Below, piece after piece: positions 10,248 to 21,400 of a DNA stretch of 64,000 nt. The notes beneath the pieces are model-generated. The model was not told the origin of the DNA. It saw only the letters and a list, made by a program, of their open reading frames with translations, and made no database searches. Each line of letters starts with the position of its first letter. Position 1 is the first letter of the stretch. The translations under genes and the position numbers were made by a program. This stretch comes from Ostrinia nubilalis (Eukaryota > Arthropoda > Insecta > Lepidoptera > Crambidae): contig NC_087104.1 of NCBI RefSeq assembly GCF_963855985.1, forward strand, positions 11,532,001 through 11,596,000, read 5' to 3'.

Positions 10248-13200
10248 ATGGCTTCGATGGGATTCGGTCAGAATTGCATTGAGAGACTAAAGGGGGCAGA
10301 AAATTACTCCACGTGGAAGTTCTCGATGCGAATGGTGCTAATCCATGAAGAGTTGTGGGACTGCGTAGACGCGGTGGTCGACGAGGACAATAAGAAGAAG
10401 GATAATAAGGCCTTAGCGCGCATCGCGCTGTCCGTGGCGCCGACCATAATCCCGCATATACGCACTGCCAAAAGTGCCCACGAAGCGTGGACAATACTAC
10501 AGAAAACATATGAGGGACGTGGTCTGAGCAGGAGATTGGGCTTGCTGCGGAGTCTCTTCAATACAAAATTATCTGATAGTAGCTCAATGGAAGTTTACCT
10601 GAACAAAATAAAAGAAATTTCACATCAATTGAGTGAAATTGAATCGCCGCTGGACGATGAACTCGTTGCGGTGATCATACTGAGTGGGCTCACAGATGAT
10701 TACGACCCGCTCATCATGGCGATTGAGCACTCATCTTCCAAGCTAAGTACGGAAGCCATCTCGACTAAATTACTTCAGGAAACCCAAAGACGGGAAGAGA
10801 AAACTGAAGAAACGGCACTGATTACACAGAAGAACCCAAAGTGCTTCGGGTGTGGTGCCAGAGGACACATGCTGCGGAACTGTCCAAAAAGGAGTTCAAC
10901 GTCCAAAGAACAGACCTCCGGGGACGAGCCAAAGAGTCAGAAACAGCAGAAGAAGCCATGGAAGAAGAACAAGGCTAATCTGTCGGCACTCTCCGTGAAG
11001 GTGAAAAGTGACGTGTGGTACATAGACTCTGGGGCCACAAACCACATGTGTAATAGTGAGAAAGTGATGGTGAAGTGCGATCGTAATAAGGTTTTTAAAG
11101 TAAGCATTGCAAACGGTGAAATGCTATCGACCGCGGGCTTAGGTGAAGTTCAGGTTCGTTTAAAAGACTGTGTAAGGACACTAAGTGAAACTTATTACGT
11201 ACCTAACTTAAGTACTAATTTATTATCTGTCAGTGCTTTGACAAAAAAGGGTTATGTTGTCAAATTTGACAGAAATTCTTGTATTATTTACAATGGTGAT
11301 GAAATTCTAGCTACTGGTACTCAAATCAACGGTGTTTATCAACTCGACACGGTGTCAGACAACGCCAGTACTGTGGAACAGGAGTGTACCATAGTGGCGT
11401 CGCCAGCAGTAGACACGACATCCCATGATTTGTGGCATAAGCGTCTTGGACACCTGAACTCGAGAAGTATGCAACTTTTACAGAAAGGTATGGCTAATGG
11501 TATTTCTTTTAATAATTCGACTTTTCAGCAATGTGTGTCATGTGTTGAAGGGAAACAGAGTAGGCTGCCATTTCCCAAAAAGTCGTATAGTAGAGCTACA
11601 GAGGTGTTAGGTCTAGTTCACACTGACCTTTGTGGTCCCATGCAACAGCCATCTCTAGGGGGAGCTAAATATTTTCTTAGTTTCATTGACGACTACACAA
11701 GGAAGCAGTTTGTTTATTTTTTGAAATTCAAACATGAAACTTTTGAATATTTTAAACAATTCAAAGCTCTTGTGGAAAATGAAACCGGAAAGAAAATAAA
11801 GGTACTTAGAAGTGATGGAGGCGGAGAATATATGAGTTCTAAATTTCAGGCTTATATGAAGGCGTGTGGGATCAAACACCAGAAGACCATACCAGGCTGT
11901 CCACAACAAAATGGCGTCGCAGAACGAGCCAACAGGACTGTGATGGAGAAGGTCAGGTGCTTGCTGCGAGATGCTGGCCTCGGAATGAAATTCTGGGCTG
12001 AGGCAGTGAATACAGCGGTTTACCTGAAAAACCGAAGTCCTACGAAGGCCGTTGCTGGAGTGACACCTGAAGAGAAATGGACGAATAAAAAGGTAAATCT
12101 AAACCATTTAAGAATTTTTGGTTGCGTCGCATATTCTTTAGTAAAGAATAGAAGAAAGCTAGACTCGAAAAGCAAACCGTATATATTTGTGGGATATGAG
12201 TTTAAGGGATATCGACTGTTAGAGCTACATAATCCGACAAAATGTGTCTATTCTCGCAATGTTGTGTTTTTAGAAAATAAATTCTCTAATAAAAACATGT
12301 CAGATGATGAAAATGTTGATCAACACATAATTGTTGACTTCAACAAGAGTTCTGTTGAAATTCAGCAATCAGAGTCATCCAATGAGAGATCTGATGTTTC
12401 TGGTGACATGAGATTATCACAGGAAGTCAGCACGAGCACAACAGAAGACTCTTCTAGCGATGACACAGAAAATTGCTCGGATGAAACCTATGTTCCAGGT
12501 GAAGACTCTATTGCTGAGGCGGAGATGTCAACAGACACTTCATATGAAGATGTTCCAGAGTCTCCTCTGCTGGCCAACCTTGTGGGATCGGTCGACGGCT
12601 ACCCCGACGAACCACGTACTGCAGCCGAGGCGCTGAGCGGAACTGATTCAGACAGCTGGCGGAAGGCGATGAATGATGAGTATAATTCATTCAATAAACT
12701 CAAATGTTGGACTCTAACAAAGCCTGAACCAGGTCGTAAGCCTGTTCAATGCAAATGGATCTTCAAAAGGAAGTATGGTGCTGATGGTGAGTTATTGAAG
12801 TATAAAGCTCGTTTGGTTGCCAAGGGATACACACAGAAATATGGTATAGATTATCAAGAAACCTTCTCACCTGTGGTTAGATACTCTACACTCAGGATGC
12901 TTCTGGCAGTAGCGGCAGAGTATAACCTTGATATTGAACATTGGGATGTAAAAACTGCATTCCTGAATGGTGATTTGGAAGAAACTGTGTATATGGAGCA
13001 GCCAGAATGTTTCAAGGTGAAAGGTAGTGAAGGAATGGTATATAAACTTAATAAGGCTGTTTATGGACTTAAACAGGCCTCCAAGTCTTGGTATGACAAG
13101 ATTACCAAGGTTTTATGCAACAAGCTGAAGTTCAGTCAATTGAATTCTGAGCCTTGTGTTTTCTCGAAGTCTGAAAATGGATTGATGATGATCATTGCAT

Positions 13201-14135
13201 TGTATGTGGACGATCTAATTGTATTTTCATCTCCAGGTTTTCCAGACAGGGATAATATAAAGAAAGGATTGCAGGATGAATTTGAAATCACTGATCTAGG
13301 GCCAGCTCAACACATACTTGGGATGAAGTTGATGAGGAAAGATGATAAAATTTACCTCACTCAGTCAAACTATATACAGAAGGTATTGAAGAAGTTTCGA
13401 ATGGAGGACTGTAAACCTATTGCAACACCCATGGAAACGGGACTGAAACTTTGCAAGGAACCTAAAGATGAGACCTATGACTACAGAGGTTTACTTGGTT
13501 CACTGATGTATGTGGCAGTTTGCACGAGACCTGATATAAGTCATGCCGTAAGCTACCTTAGTCAATTCAACGATTGTTTCGGAGAAAGTCACTGGAAAGC
13601 TGCGAAGAGAATTTTACGTTATTTGAAGGGTACTAGTAATTTTGCTCTTGTGTTTTCTAGGTCGGGCATGGATATTTCAGCTTATGCTGATGCTGACTGG
13701 GCGTCAGACAACATGGACCGCAAGTCATACACAGGCTTTGTGTTTACTATTGGTAAGTCAGTCGTTACTTGGGAGAGTCGCAAGCAACGTACTGTTGCCT
13801 TGTCCAGTACTGAGGCGGAGTACATGGCGTTGTCTGACACATGTAAGGAAGCTCTATTTATTAGAAAGTTTATATGTGAGATTTTTGGTACCATGCCTAG
13901 AATAACAATTTACAATGACAATCAATCTGCTATAAAACTATGTAAAAACTATATGTTTCATTCTAGAACCAAGCATATTGATATTCGTCATCATTTTATT
14001 AAAGAAATTGTAAACAAAGGAATAGTTGAGATTAAATATTTGTCAACTGTTGTTATGTTAGCTGATGTGTTAACTAAAGCACTATGTAAAGAGAAACACA
14101 ATAAGTTTGTGTGTCAACTGCTAACTGTAATTTAA
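10248..14135 (+). CDS. Copia Gag-Pol polyprotein (intact, 1295 aa)
   Basis: One uninterrupted frame carries the full copia order. Gag contains a UBN2-like core and a CCHC zinc knuckle (C-x2-C-x4-H-x4-C) at residues 199-212. The aspartic protease has D-S-G-A at 260-263. The GAG-pre-integrase has L-W-H-K-R-L-G-H at 395. The integrase has a D460, D523, E559 triad (DD35E). Reverse transcriptase has Y-V-D-D at 986-989, and RNase H has A-D-A-D-W near 1147 and S-S-T-E-A-E-Y downstream. I start it at the ATG at 10248; the frame opens 14 codons earlier only through TTG. Order protease-integrase-RT-RNaseH defines copia rather than gypsy or BEL. No stop, frameshift or missing catalytic residue was seen. 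Confidence 0.95.
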   Translation: MASMGFGQNCIERLKGAENYSTWKFSMRMVLIHEELWDCVDAVVDEDNKKKDNKALARIALSVAPTIIPHIRTAKSAHEAWTILQKTYEGRGLSRRLGLLRSLFNTKLSDSSSMEVYLNKIKEISHQLSEIESPLDDELVAVIILSGLTDDYDPLIMAIEHSSSKLSTEAISTKLLQETQRREEKTEETALITQKNPKCFGCGARGHMLRNCPKRSSTSKEQTSGDEPKSQKQQKKPWKKNKANLSALSVKVKSDVWYIDSGATNHMCNSEKVMVKCDRNKVFKVSIANGEMLSTAGLGEVQVRLKDCVRTLSETYYVPNLSTNLLSVSALTKKGYVVKFDRNSCIIYNGDEILATGTQINGVYQLDTVSDNASTVEQECTIVASPAVDTTSHDLWHKRLGHLNSRSMQLLQKGMANGISFNNSTFQQCVSCVEGKQSRLPFPKKSYSRATEVLGLVHTDLCGPMQQPSLGGAKYFLSFIDDYTRKQFVYFLKFKHETFEYFKQFKALVENETGKKIKVLRSDGGGEYMSSKFQAYMKACGIKHQKTIPGCPQQNGVAERANRTVMEKVRCLLRDAGLGMKFWAEAVNTAVYLKNRSPTKAVAGVTPEEKWTNKKVNLNHLRIFGCVAYSLVKNRRKLDSKSKPYIFVGYEFKGYRLLELHNPTKCVYSRNVVFLENKFSNKNMSDDENVDQHIIVDFNKSSVEIQQSESSNERSDVSGDMRLSQEVSTSTTEDSSSDDTENCSDETYVPGEDSIAEAEMSTDTSYEDVPESPLLANLVGSVDGYPDEPRTAAEALSGTDSDSWRKAMNDEYNSFNKLKCWTLTKPEPGRKPVQCKWIFKRKYGADGELLKYKARLVAKGYTQKYGIDYQETFSPVVRYSTLRMLLAVAAEYNLDIEHWDVKTAFLNGDLEETVYMEQPECFKVKGSEGMVYKLNKAVYGLKQASKSWYDKITKVLCNKLKFSQLNSEPCVFSKSENGLMMIIALYVDDLIVFSSPGFPDRDNIKKGLQDEFEITDLGPAQHILGMKLMRKDDKIYLTQSNYIQKVLKKFRMEDCKPIATPMETGLKLCKEPKDETYDYRGLLGSLMYVAVCTRPDISHAVSYLSQFNDCFGESHWKAAKRILRYLKGTSNFALVFSRSGMDISAYADADWASDNMDRKSYTGFVFTIGKSVVTWESRKQRTVALSSTEAEYMALSDTCKEALFIRKFICEIFGTMPRITIYNDNQSAIKLCKNYMFHSRTKHIDIRHHFIKEIVNKGIVEIKYLSTVVMLADVLTKALCKEKHNKFVCQLLTVI

Positions 14136-14281
14136 GTTACTTAATGCTAACAATTGAATTAAAGCTAATTGTAACTTAAGTTTTTTTAAAATTGTTAACT
14201 TTGTATTTGTGTTGTGTTTCTTTAGTGTTAAGTGTTTTATAAATGTATTTATTGTAAGTTTAGCTTGCGTTTAAGGGCCAG

Positions 14282-14478
14282 TGTTGGAAAGTTAGAAACT
14301 TTTTGGTTAAACGCAAGCATGTTTGAATATTTGAATTTGGCACTCCGCTGTCAATGTAAGGTTTCCAGACTTCTGGATCAGTCACTCGATCTCATGTAGT
14401 CTCTGTGTGCTGTATGTTCTAAAATAAATCCGTGGTAATCTTCGTGGTCTTTTCCTTCTTACGCTCCAATCTCCAACA
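14282..14478 (+). repeat. 3' LTR of the copia element
   Basis: 197 bp, matching the 5' LTR at every position I compared. The upstream AAGGGCCAG is a weak polypurine-tract candidate. Confidence 0.93.
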
Positions 14479-14510
14479 TGGGGCGTGTCTTCGTGGATGA
14501 AACGATCTAT

Positions 14511-14785
14511 ACACAGTAGACTTCAGTAGAGCATAAAGGCTGCGTAAACGCAGACAGCTATGTATCTTATGTGGTATACCCACGATTGACGTACACTAAG
14601 GATTGATTCCTAAAATGTTGAAAATTGTACTCGGAACATTATGTATAAGATATGAAATACAGTAGAGACGTCTTATGAAGCCATGGATTTTTAAATTGCT
14701 CAAATAATAGGTAAATAAGTATAATTATTTTCTATTTGGGAATCTCAGTAGACTAAGAAAAGTAACGGGACCTAAACGGACACTT
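14511..14785. other. Non-coding interval right of copia
   Basis: No gene, repeat arm or splice-flanked exon recognised here. Confidence 0.4.
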
Positions 14786-14897
14786 ATGTTCGTTTTAACC
14801 ATCAATCCCTAAATTTTAAGTGACCCCTATGAAATTCCTGTTATGTGTTACCATAGGGGTCACTTAAAAATTAGGGATTGATGGTGAAAACGGGCAT
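14786..14897. mobile_element. Foldback MITE, family 'M1', copy 2
   Basis: Same arms as the copy at 8725-8836 (CCATCAATCCCTAAATTTTA and its inverse), with ends ATG(T/C)(T/C)CGTTTT and AAAACGGGCAT. The left end is more decayed than the right. Confidence 0.75.
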
Positions 14898-15089
14898 TAA
14901 TGACTTAATGTAAGGGCGAAGTCACTTTGTGTGGCGGTCTTGTGGTTGTATTTTGTTTGACTGTGTTATTTTTTGTGTGTATAGTTAGTATCAAATGCTT
15001 CTACTAGACAAGCTTTGTATCACAGTTTAAGAGTTAGCTGTCTATCTAAAGTAGTTTCAAATAACGTATTTAAAAGAATGAGGGTTTTC

Positions 15090-15252
15090 GCGAATGAAAA
15101 ATCCGCCAGATGGCAATACGTAGACGCGAGGTCCAATTGCTGCATGATTGGTTATTTTTGACATGACATTGACAGATATGTCAAAATCCACCAATCACGC
15201 AGCAGTCAGACCCCACATCCACGTCCCGCCATCTAGCGGATCTTTCATTCGC
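15090..15252. mobile_element. Foldback MITE with nested inner inverted repeat
   Basis: The outer ends GCGAATGAAAAATCCGCCAG and CTAGCGGATCTTTCATTCGC are inverted. A second inverted pair lies inside (TGCTGCATGATTGGT with ACCAATCACGCAGCA), plus a TTGACATGAC/GACAGATATGTCAA core. It abuts the THAP-encoding repeat on its right. Confidence 0.65.
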
Positions 15253-15388
15253 TACCTTGCCATGTTGTTTTAACGACGTTTTTGTTAATATTTATAACCC
15301 GATCGAGCTAACTACGTACCTCGCTGGAATGCGACTCCCTCCCACTTACCCGCACACCTCCTCGCGTTCGCTCCGTCCGTACCAGAGC

Positions 15389-16031
15389 CAGGCCTGGCTC
15401 ACTCCGCGCGGTACATCCGATAATTACCTACAGCGAAGCGCCCCGCCGGCGGGTATTATATCAGTCGAGTGTCACGCGCGCGCTCGTCAGGACGCTGGCG
15501 TGCGTTGTAGTATGATTATAATTCTATGATCGAAGTATTATTTAAAAATGGACATAAAGAGAAAGAAATATTGTGCGGCGTTCGGGTGTTTAAATTCGAA
15601 AAGTAATCTACCGGATTCATCTTTTTTTTCGCTTCCCAAAGATGCTGAAAGGTATGTTGGCCAAGTGGGTAATCAATAATTCCTAGGATAGTATAGGAAC
15701 CTAACCTACTATGAATACTGCTCAGAATGCGTCACTGCTGGACAAAGGCCTCTCCCAAGGTTTTCCATAATGAATGCATACTTACCTACATACGTACCTC
15801 ATTACAAATAAGTAGATTAATATTTTTTCACTAGACAGCAACCCTAACAGCGTAAGAAAAGTTCAGAGGCACGCGATAGAAAGAGACAAAACTTGTAGGT
15901 GAATAAAATTTTAGGTACGTAGTGCTGTGCGAGCTGAATTCCACTGTATCGCGTCGTAGCAAGACTCGCATTTATTTAAATCGTCTTGCGGAGTAATCCT
16001 TCTGTACCTGTACTATTACTTATTCTGTGCC
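15389..16031 (+). repeat. THAP-encoding inverted segmental repeat, copy 1
   Basis: Matches 61790-62444 plus 63439-63472 in reverse orientation; that copy is split by a P-like element. Shared content: a CpG-rich promoter-like stretch, an ATG exon encoding the start of a THAP domain, then intron-like DNA that includes the same RTE-like LINE 3' relic. Small indels separate the copies (for example, about 27 bp near 15731 is missing here). Confidence 0.8.
15549..15650 (+). pseudogene. First exon of a THAP-domain gene or transposase (fragment)
   Basis: From the ATG at 15549 the frame gives 34 codons starting M-D-I-K-R-K-K-Y, then C-A-A-F-G-C, and F-F-S-L-P-K-D about 20 residues later. That is the N-terminal half of a THAP zinc finger (C-x4-C, then the F-x-x-P segment). 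A GTATGT donor follows at about 15651, and the unspliced frame stops soon after. The second half (Trp, C-x2-H) was not found downstream, so this is probably a transposase or THAP-gene relic. The opposite copy near 62225-62321 has an extra Tyr before the first Cys and a few substitutions. Confidence 0.55.
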
Positions 16032-16128
16032 AGAGCGTAGATGTGACGTCACAGCCACCAGGTACGCAGTTAACTCGACCGGGTTGTAGTATGGGCGTTC
16101 GGTAAATCTGCTCTTGTCGCTTGCTCAT

Positions 16129-16272
16129 AATCAAATTCAAATTCAAATAGTTTATTCAGTACATAAGCACTTATAAGAGCACTTACACTCGTCCCAAATA
16201 TGGCTTGCCCTACCACCACTTTGGTACAACATAATATGGGCTGGTGCTGAGAAGAAGTGGCGGAAGAAACTC
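16129..16272 (-). repeat. 3' end of a jockey/CR1-like LINE
   Basis: Starts with a (CAAATT)n tail read on the plus strand and contains GCTGAGAAGAAGTGGCGGAA, the 3' UTR motif shared with the LINE ending at 35341. M1 copy 3 directly abuts its 5' side. Confidence 0.55.
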
Positions 16273-16390
16273 ATGCCCGTTTTCACCATCAATCCCTAAT
16301 TTTTAAGTGACCCTTATAAAAACAAAATTCCTGTTAAATGTTACCATAGGGGTCACTTAAAAATTAGGGATTGATGGTGAAAACGGGCAT
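16273..16390. mobile_element. Foldback MITE, family 'M1', copy 3
   Basis: The cleanest of the three copies: ATGCCCGTTTTCACCATC at the left and GATGGTGAAAACGGGCAT at the right are perfect inverses. Confidence 0.8.
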
Positions 16391-16463
16391 AAGTCACCTT
16401 TTATCGCCTAAATGAGTTGTTGATATAAAAAAATTGTCGACACGTTGTGTCATATTATCTTGT

Positions 16464-16680
16464 CTATAGTCTGGTTCGTGAGCACGTAGAATTTTGTCCA
16501 ATGACCCCTAGCTACCCATCCTTATCGCTCGCGCGTAATTATGTTGCTATCGCGCTCGCACACTCACTGCGGGTGCCGAGTCGCACAGTCGCGACAGCAA
16601 TATAATTACGCGCGAGCGATAAGGATGGGTAGCTAGGGGTCATTGGACAAAATTCTACGTGCTCACGGACCGGGCTTTAG
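16464..16680. mobile_element. Foldback MITE, family 'M2', copy 2
   Basis: 217 bp. The ends CTATAGTCTGGTTCGTGAGC and GCTCACGGACCGGGCTTTAG are inverted, as are the CTACCCATCCTTATCGCTCG arms. This intact copy defines the family boundaries. Confidence 0.85.
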
Positions 16681-17674
16681 TAGTAAAATACAAGTTTTTG
16701 GTTAGTGTAGTAGGATAGAAAATGTGCCGTCCCACTGAATTTGGTGCTTTATCAATGTATTGAAGACTCTCTTTATAAAAATAAGAAGGGCCAGTTTGAC
16801 CGGTTCCTGATATATTTTCAGATTATCTAACACTTTCTGTCAGATATCTTTCTGAGACCTGTGCAACCAAAAGTTGTAGTTTATCTGACAGAGAAATACC
16901 CAATAGGCTATCAACGAGTTATCAGCAAGTAGTGAAACTGGCCCTAAGTATCGTAAGTAGTAATCATTTGAGGAATGAATTGGATCTGATATTTTGTTAA
17001 AAAAATGTGGTTTTAGAAAAATAACATGCCATATATTTTTATAAAAATTTACATAATTATATTGCCGCGTTTATTAAACATAATACGTTATAAATTAGAG
17101 TAATTAGATGTAAGTAATAATTATATTATTGTTATCTATTCTAAAAGTCATAAATTGCTGTATTTCATTTTGTGCGTGCAACAAATTAAACTGTAGAATA
17201 ATAAAATAGAGCAATCTATTTTGTATGTATCCATTATTTTAAGCGTATGAGTAAATATCTCTGATATTTCTATGAACACTGCGATTGTATAAAATAAATC
17301 ATATCAAAAACTACCACAATATAATAATATATCTTATAAAGTTTATACAAAAACAAGTATATCTAATTAATTTAATTTAAATGTATATATAAAAGCAATT
17401 TCATTGCTTCAGCACAACCACTCTCAAGTATTTCACCAATATTTTCTTCTCTCATCTATTTCCATATACAAATGACATAGAATGTAGCTATAAGTTTAAA
17501 ATATAAAATAAAGGTTGTTATTTACCTTACATTGGACGGATTTTATTTTATTTTAGCCTACATAGAGTAAGGTTTAATTATCTACATTTGGGTAAAAGTC
17601 CATTATAAATATAGAAAAATAAAAGTACAACCCACCGAGTCATTCAACAACTATACTCTCTTTTTTACTCTAAT
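16681..17674. other. AT-rich non-coding interval
   Basis: About 1 kb of strongly AT-rich DNA with no supported gene. Some A/T runs could be decayed retroelement tails, but nothing is identifiable. Confidence 0.4.
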
Positions 17675-17762
17675 CTAAAGCCTGGTCCGTGAGCACGTAG
17701 AATTTTGTCCAAATTCAATGACCCCAAGCTACCCATCCTTATCGTTCGCGCGTAATTATATT

Positions 17763-18090
17763 TGTACGCGCCAGCATTAAAACCTCATACATTTCAAACT
17801 CATGTCACACTATTCTATCACTCATTCTGACAGTCCTTTTTCCTATCCTCTCCCTCCCACCTTCAGTCTCGCTCTCGCATCGCAACGCGCCGCTTCGCCT
17901 ACCTATCTGGGCGTTAATAATAAATAAGTATCCAAAATAAACCAATTCAAATAAACCCAAATCGCGCGCTAAACTCATCTCAATAAAATTCAAGTGTTTG
18001 TGAAAGTGAAAGAAGAACCAAGCTTGGACCGTCCTGTGGAGTCTGCTCAATCGAAGGTATCCCATCCCGTTCCTATCCCAATCTCCTACA
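17763..18090 (+). repeat. 5' LTR of the BEL/Pao element
   Basis: 328 bp, matching the 3' LTR. Short open frames inside it recur in the other LTR and are not genes. Confidence 0.93.
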
Positions 18091-18467
18091 ACTCCTTTCT
18101 GGTCCTACCGAGCCGGATGGTTCATTTCCTATCCTTTACACTTACAGAAAATCACAACTACACATTTTCACGCATCCGTCATTTTGACAACTCTCTAGAA
18201 AATTCTAGAAAATTCGCTCGTTTGACACATTCTTTCTGGAAAGTTCGATTCGTTTGACATTTGACACATTCTAGAAATTACTATTCGCTCAAACGTCAAC
18301 TCGTTGTTTGTAAACACGTATATTTTTAAAATTCAATCTTTTTAAATTTTATTTCAATTCAATTTCAAATTCGCTTACATACGCTACGCATTTTATTTTC
18401 CTACGCACAACTCAACTCATTTTTTAACGCTAGCTCTCGTGCGTGTGTTTGCTCACCTACCAATACA

Positions 18468-21400
18468 ATGGAGGGAGTAAAACGCAAAATTAATTTGCTT
18501 GAAGCTAAAAAAGAAGCGCTTTTTCAGAGGGTTCAGGAATTATACGACCTCAGCCTAAAGGTCTCCGACCCTCAGATTGAACAAATTTTCATGTCTCGCA
18601 TGCATTCGATTGAAAAAACAAGATCGGATTTTCTTGATACTATTGACGAACTTAATTTGTGTTATATGAAAAATGATGAGGAACTCAAACCTACATTTGC
18701 CGCACTCAACTCGTTTGACGATTTGTACTGTAACATCCTTTCGGTGCAAAGCTCCATCGCACAACTAAAGGCCAACACAGAGCGTCGCAAACAGGATTTC
18801 GTAAAAAAATTACCGCCTTTAGAACTAGTCTCTTTCGACGGAGCCCCTTCCAAGTGGCCCGTTTTCTACCAAAATTTTAAAACGCTTATTCATGAGAACA
18901 CTGGTTTGTCTCCAGGTGAAAAGGCTCAATACCTTATAGGAAAACTTTCCGGAAAAGCACTTACAATTTGCTCGGGTATTCCACCGACTGGTGAGAACTA
19001 TTACATAATTTGGAACAACCTATTAGAAAAATACCAAGACATAAGAGTACAAGCCTCTATGTATTTGGAACAGTTAATAAACTACAAATCGCAATCTTTA
19101 GATGAATTTTTGGAACAGTATTGCTCAGCTGAAGCTGCCTTACGACGTTTACAGATTGATGACCTTTCCGACTTCATTTTGACTCATATTGCTCTCAGTA
19201 AATTAGACAAAGACACTCTAAATTTATTTGAACAATCCATTAAGCACGTAAAAATGCCTACGTTTAATGATCTCAAGACTTTTATAAAAGAACAGAATAA
19301 AATCCATGCTTTACGCTTATGTTTTACGCAGAATAAGCCGTACGTTAATAATAAAACGAATTTCGCATCGCAGTCTAAAAACTCGAAACCGACACAGTCG
19401 TTTGTTTCTAATACAGCTTCTGGAGTAAAACCCAATCAACATTACTTCCAATCTCAACCGAATTCGCAAGGCTCATACACTCCATCCGCTGTACGCAAGA
19501 ATTGTCAACTTTGTAAGACGGAACCTGAACATGCCCTGTTCAAATGCAGTTATTTTCGCTCGAAAAATGCGCCAACTCGCTACTCTTTAGTGAAAAAATG
19601 TAACTTTTGCCTCAATTGTTTAGGCTTTCATAACATCAAAGATTGCAGATCTCAAAATCGTTGCTCAGTTTGCCAACGTAAACATCACACTCTTATTCAT
19701 ATAGATAATTTTAACGTGAATAGACCTATGACGTCACAACAGCTGACTTGCAGCGCGACGCTTTCGCCGACCGACGCGTCCATGTCCGCGCCCGGTCCGG
19801 TCACGCCGCCGTTGCAATCGATGCCAACCAACAATGTATCTCTCTCTGCAGTCACGCCGTCGATCGCTGATGAATCTAGTACCACGGTCTTATTACCCAC
19901 CGCGTCAGTGTATACTTATGACAATAATAAGACGTGTCAAAAATTACGCGTGTTTCTAGACACAGGTTCGATGAGCAACTTTATCACAAATAAATGTTGT
20001 GCGCGACTGAACTTAAAAGTCAATCCGCTACCTACCACTATTAAGGGCATAGGTCAGTCTGAAAGTGTGTCGCTAGGATATGTATCTTTCACAATTGCCT
20101 CACGCTTTGATCCCAGGTGTAAATACACAATTAACGCACGCGTCAGTGATACAATAACCGATTATTTACCTAATGTAAAGGTTGACATAACCCAGTTATC
20201 GCATTTACAAGGTCTTCCTATGGCTGATGACAGCTTCGATATCCCTGCTGAAATCGATTGTTTGTTAGGCAATGAGATATTCCCGCTTCTTTTAGGTAGT
20301 AATAAAATAACTTCACCGCAATCCTCTGTCATCGCTATCGAAACCACGCTCGGATATCTCGCTATGGGACGCGCTCAGTGCTACTCAGCTCATTCACGCA
20401 ATGATAATAAAGCATTCTTTTGCAATGTAGACTCGCACTCATTAGAATCACTCACGCAACGCTTTTGGGAGCTTGAAAGTGTACCTACTAAGAGACACAT
20501 CAGCCCTGACGACGAAATATGTGAAAACATTTTCCAATCAACTCATTCTCGCGACGACTCTGGGACTTATACAGTTTCTTTGCCATTTAAACTCGACCCA
20601 TCAGAACTCGGCGATTCTTACTTTACTGCTAGGCGTCGCTTCTATAACTTAGAGAAAAAGTTAGACTCAACTCCAGGCTTACGCACTAACTATAATGAAA
20701 ATATTCAAGACTGTATCGATCGCGGTTTTCTGTCAAAAGTCGAAAACGCATCGAATTCAGAGGAAAATACTCCAAATTATTATATACCTCATCATGCAGT
20801 ATATCGACCAGATAAACTCACTTCAAAAACTCGAGTCGTTTTAGATGCAAGTTGTAAAACAACTTCGGGAAAGTCGTTAAATGATGTTCTTTACACTGGC
20901 CCAAACTTACAAAGTAATATTTTTGATCTTTTAATTAACTTACGCATTTTCTCAGTCGCTTTATCTGCTGATATTGAAAAGATGTATTTCTGTGTAAAGC
21001 TTGATCAAAATCACCACCCGTTTCAACGCATATTATTTCGATTTGATCCTGAATCACCGATTGATACTTATCAATACAATAGGGTTTCTTTTGGCGTTTC
21101 TAGCTCGCCTTACCTCGCTATGCGTGTCGTTCGCCAACTCGCTGAGGACGAGCGCGCGAATTATCCTATCGCCGCGTCTGAAGCTCAATCCTGTATGTAT
21201 ATGGACGATTATGTCTCATCGATGGACGGGTTAGAAAAAGCTGAACAATCTTACCATCAAATGGTTAAGATGTTCATGGCCGGGGGGTTTAAAATGGTTA
21301 AGTGGATCTCGAACAACCCTGAGCTTATAAATAAGATTCCCGATTCGCATAAAAATCCACAGCTCGTCGATTTTGACACTGACTCAGAAATTACGACAAA

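Larger units (their letters stand above)
9938..14478 (+). mobile_element. Complete Ty1/copia LTR retrotransposon
   Basis: This 4541-bp element has two 197-bp LTRs, 9938-10134 and 14282-14478, that I see as identical. Each starts TGTTGGA and ends TCCAACA. The target duplication TGGGG flanks it (9933-9937 and 14479-14483). The sequence right after the 5' LTR (TGGTAGCAGAGCG) has the form of a primer-binding site. Identical LTRs and an intact ORF indicate a very recent insertion, possibly still active or polymorphic. Confidence 0.95.
9762..14510. mobile_element. MITE family 'M4', copy 1, split by the copia insertion
   Basis: The left part (9762-9937) starts ATAGAGGTCGTTTCATCCAC and the right part (14484-14510, after the duplicated target) ends in the inverse GTGGATGAAACGATCTAT. 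A second, uninterrupted copy in the opposite orientation at 39465-39655 shows what the intact element looks like and proves that copia landed inside it. Confidence 0.75.

Noticed and set aside
15257..15529. 90-codon plus-strand frame upstream of the THAP exon
   Set aside because: It crosses the boundary of the inverted segmental repeat and part of a MITE flank, has no recognisable domain, and its composition follows the GC-rich promoter-like DNA.
17805..18257. Frames of 86-87 codons near the BEL 5' LTR
   Set aside because: They recur identically in the 3' LTR (23976-24323, 24165-24458) and are LTR sequence.
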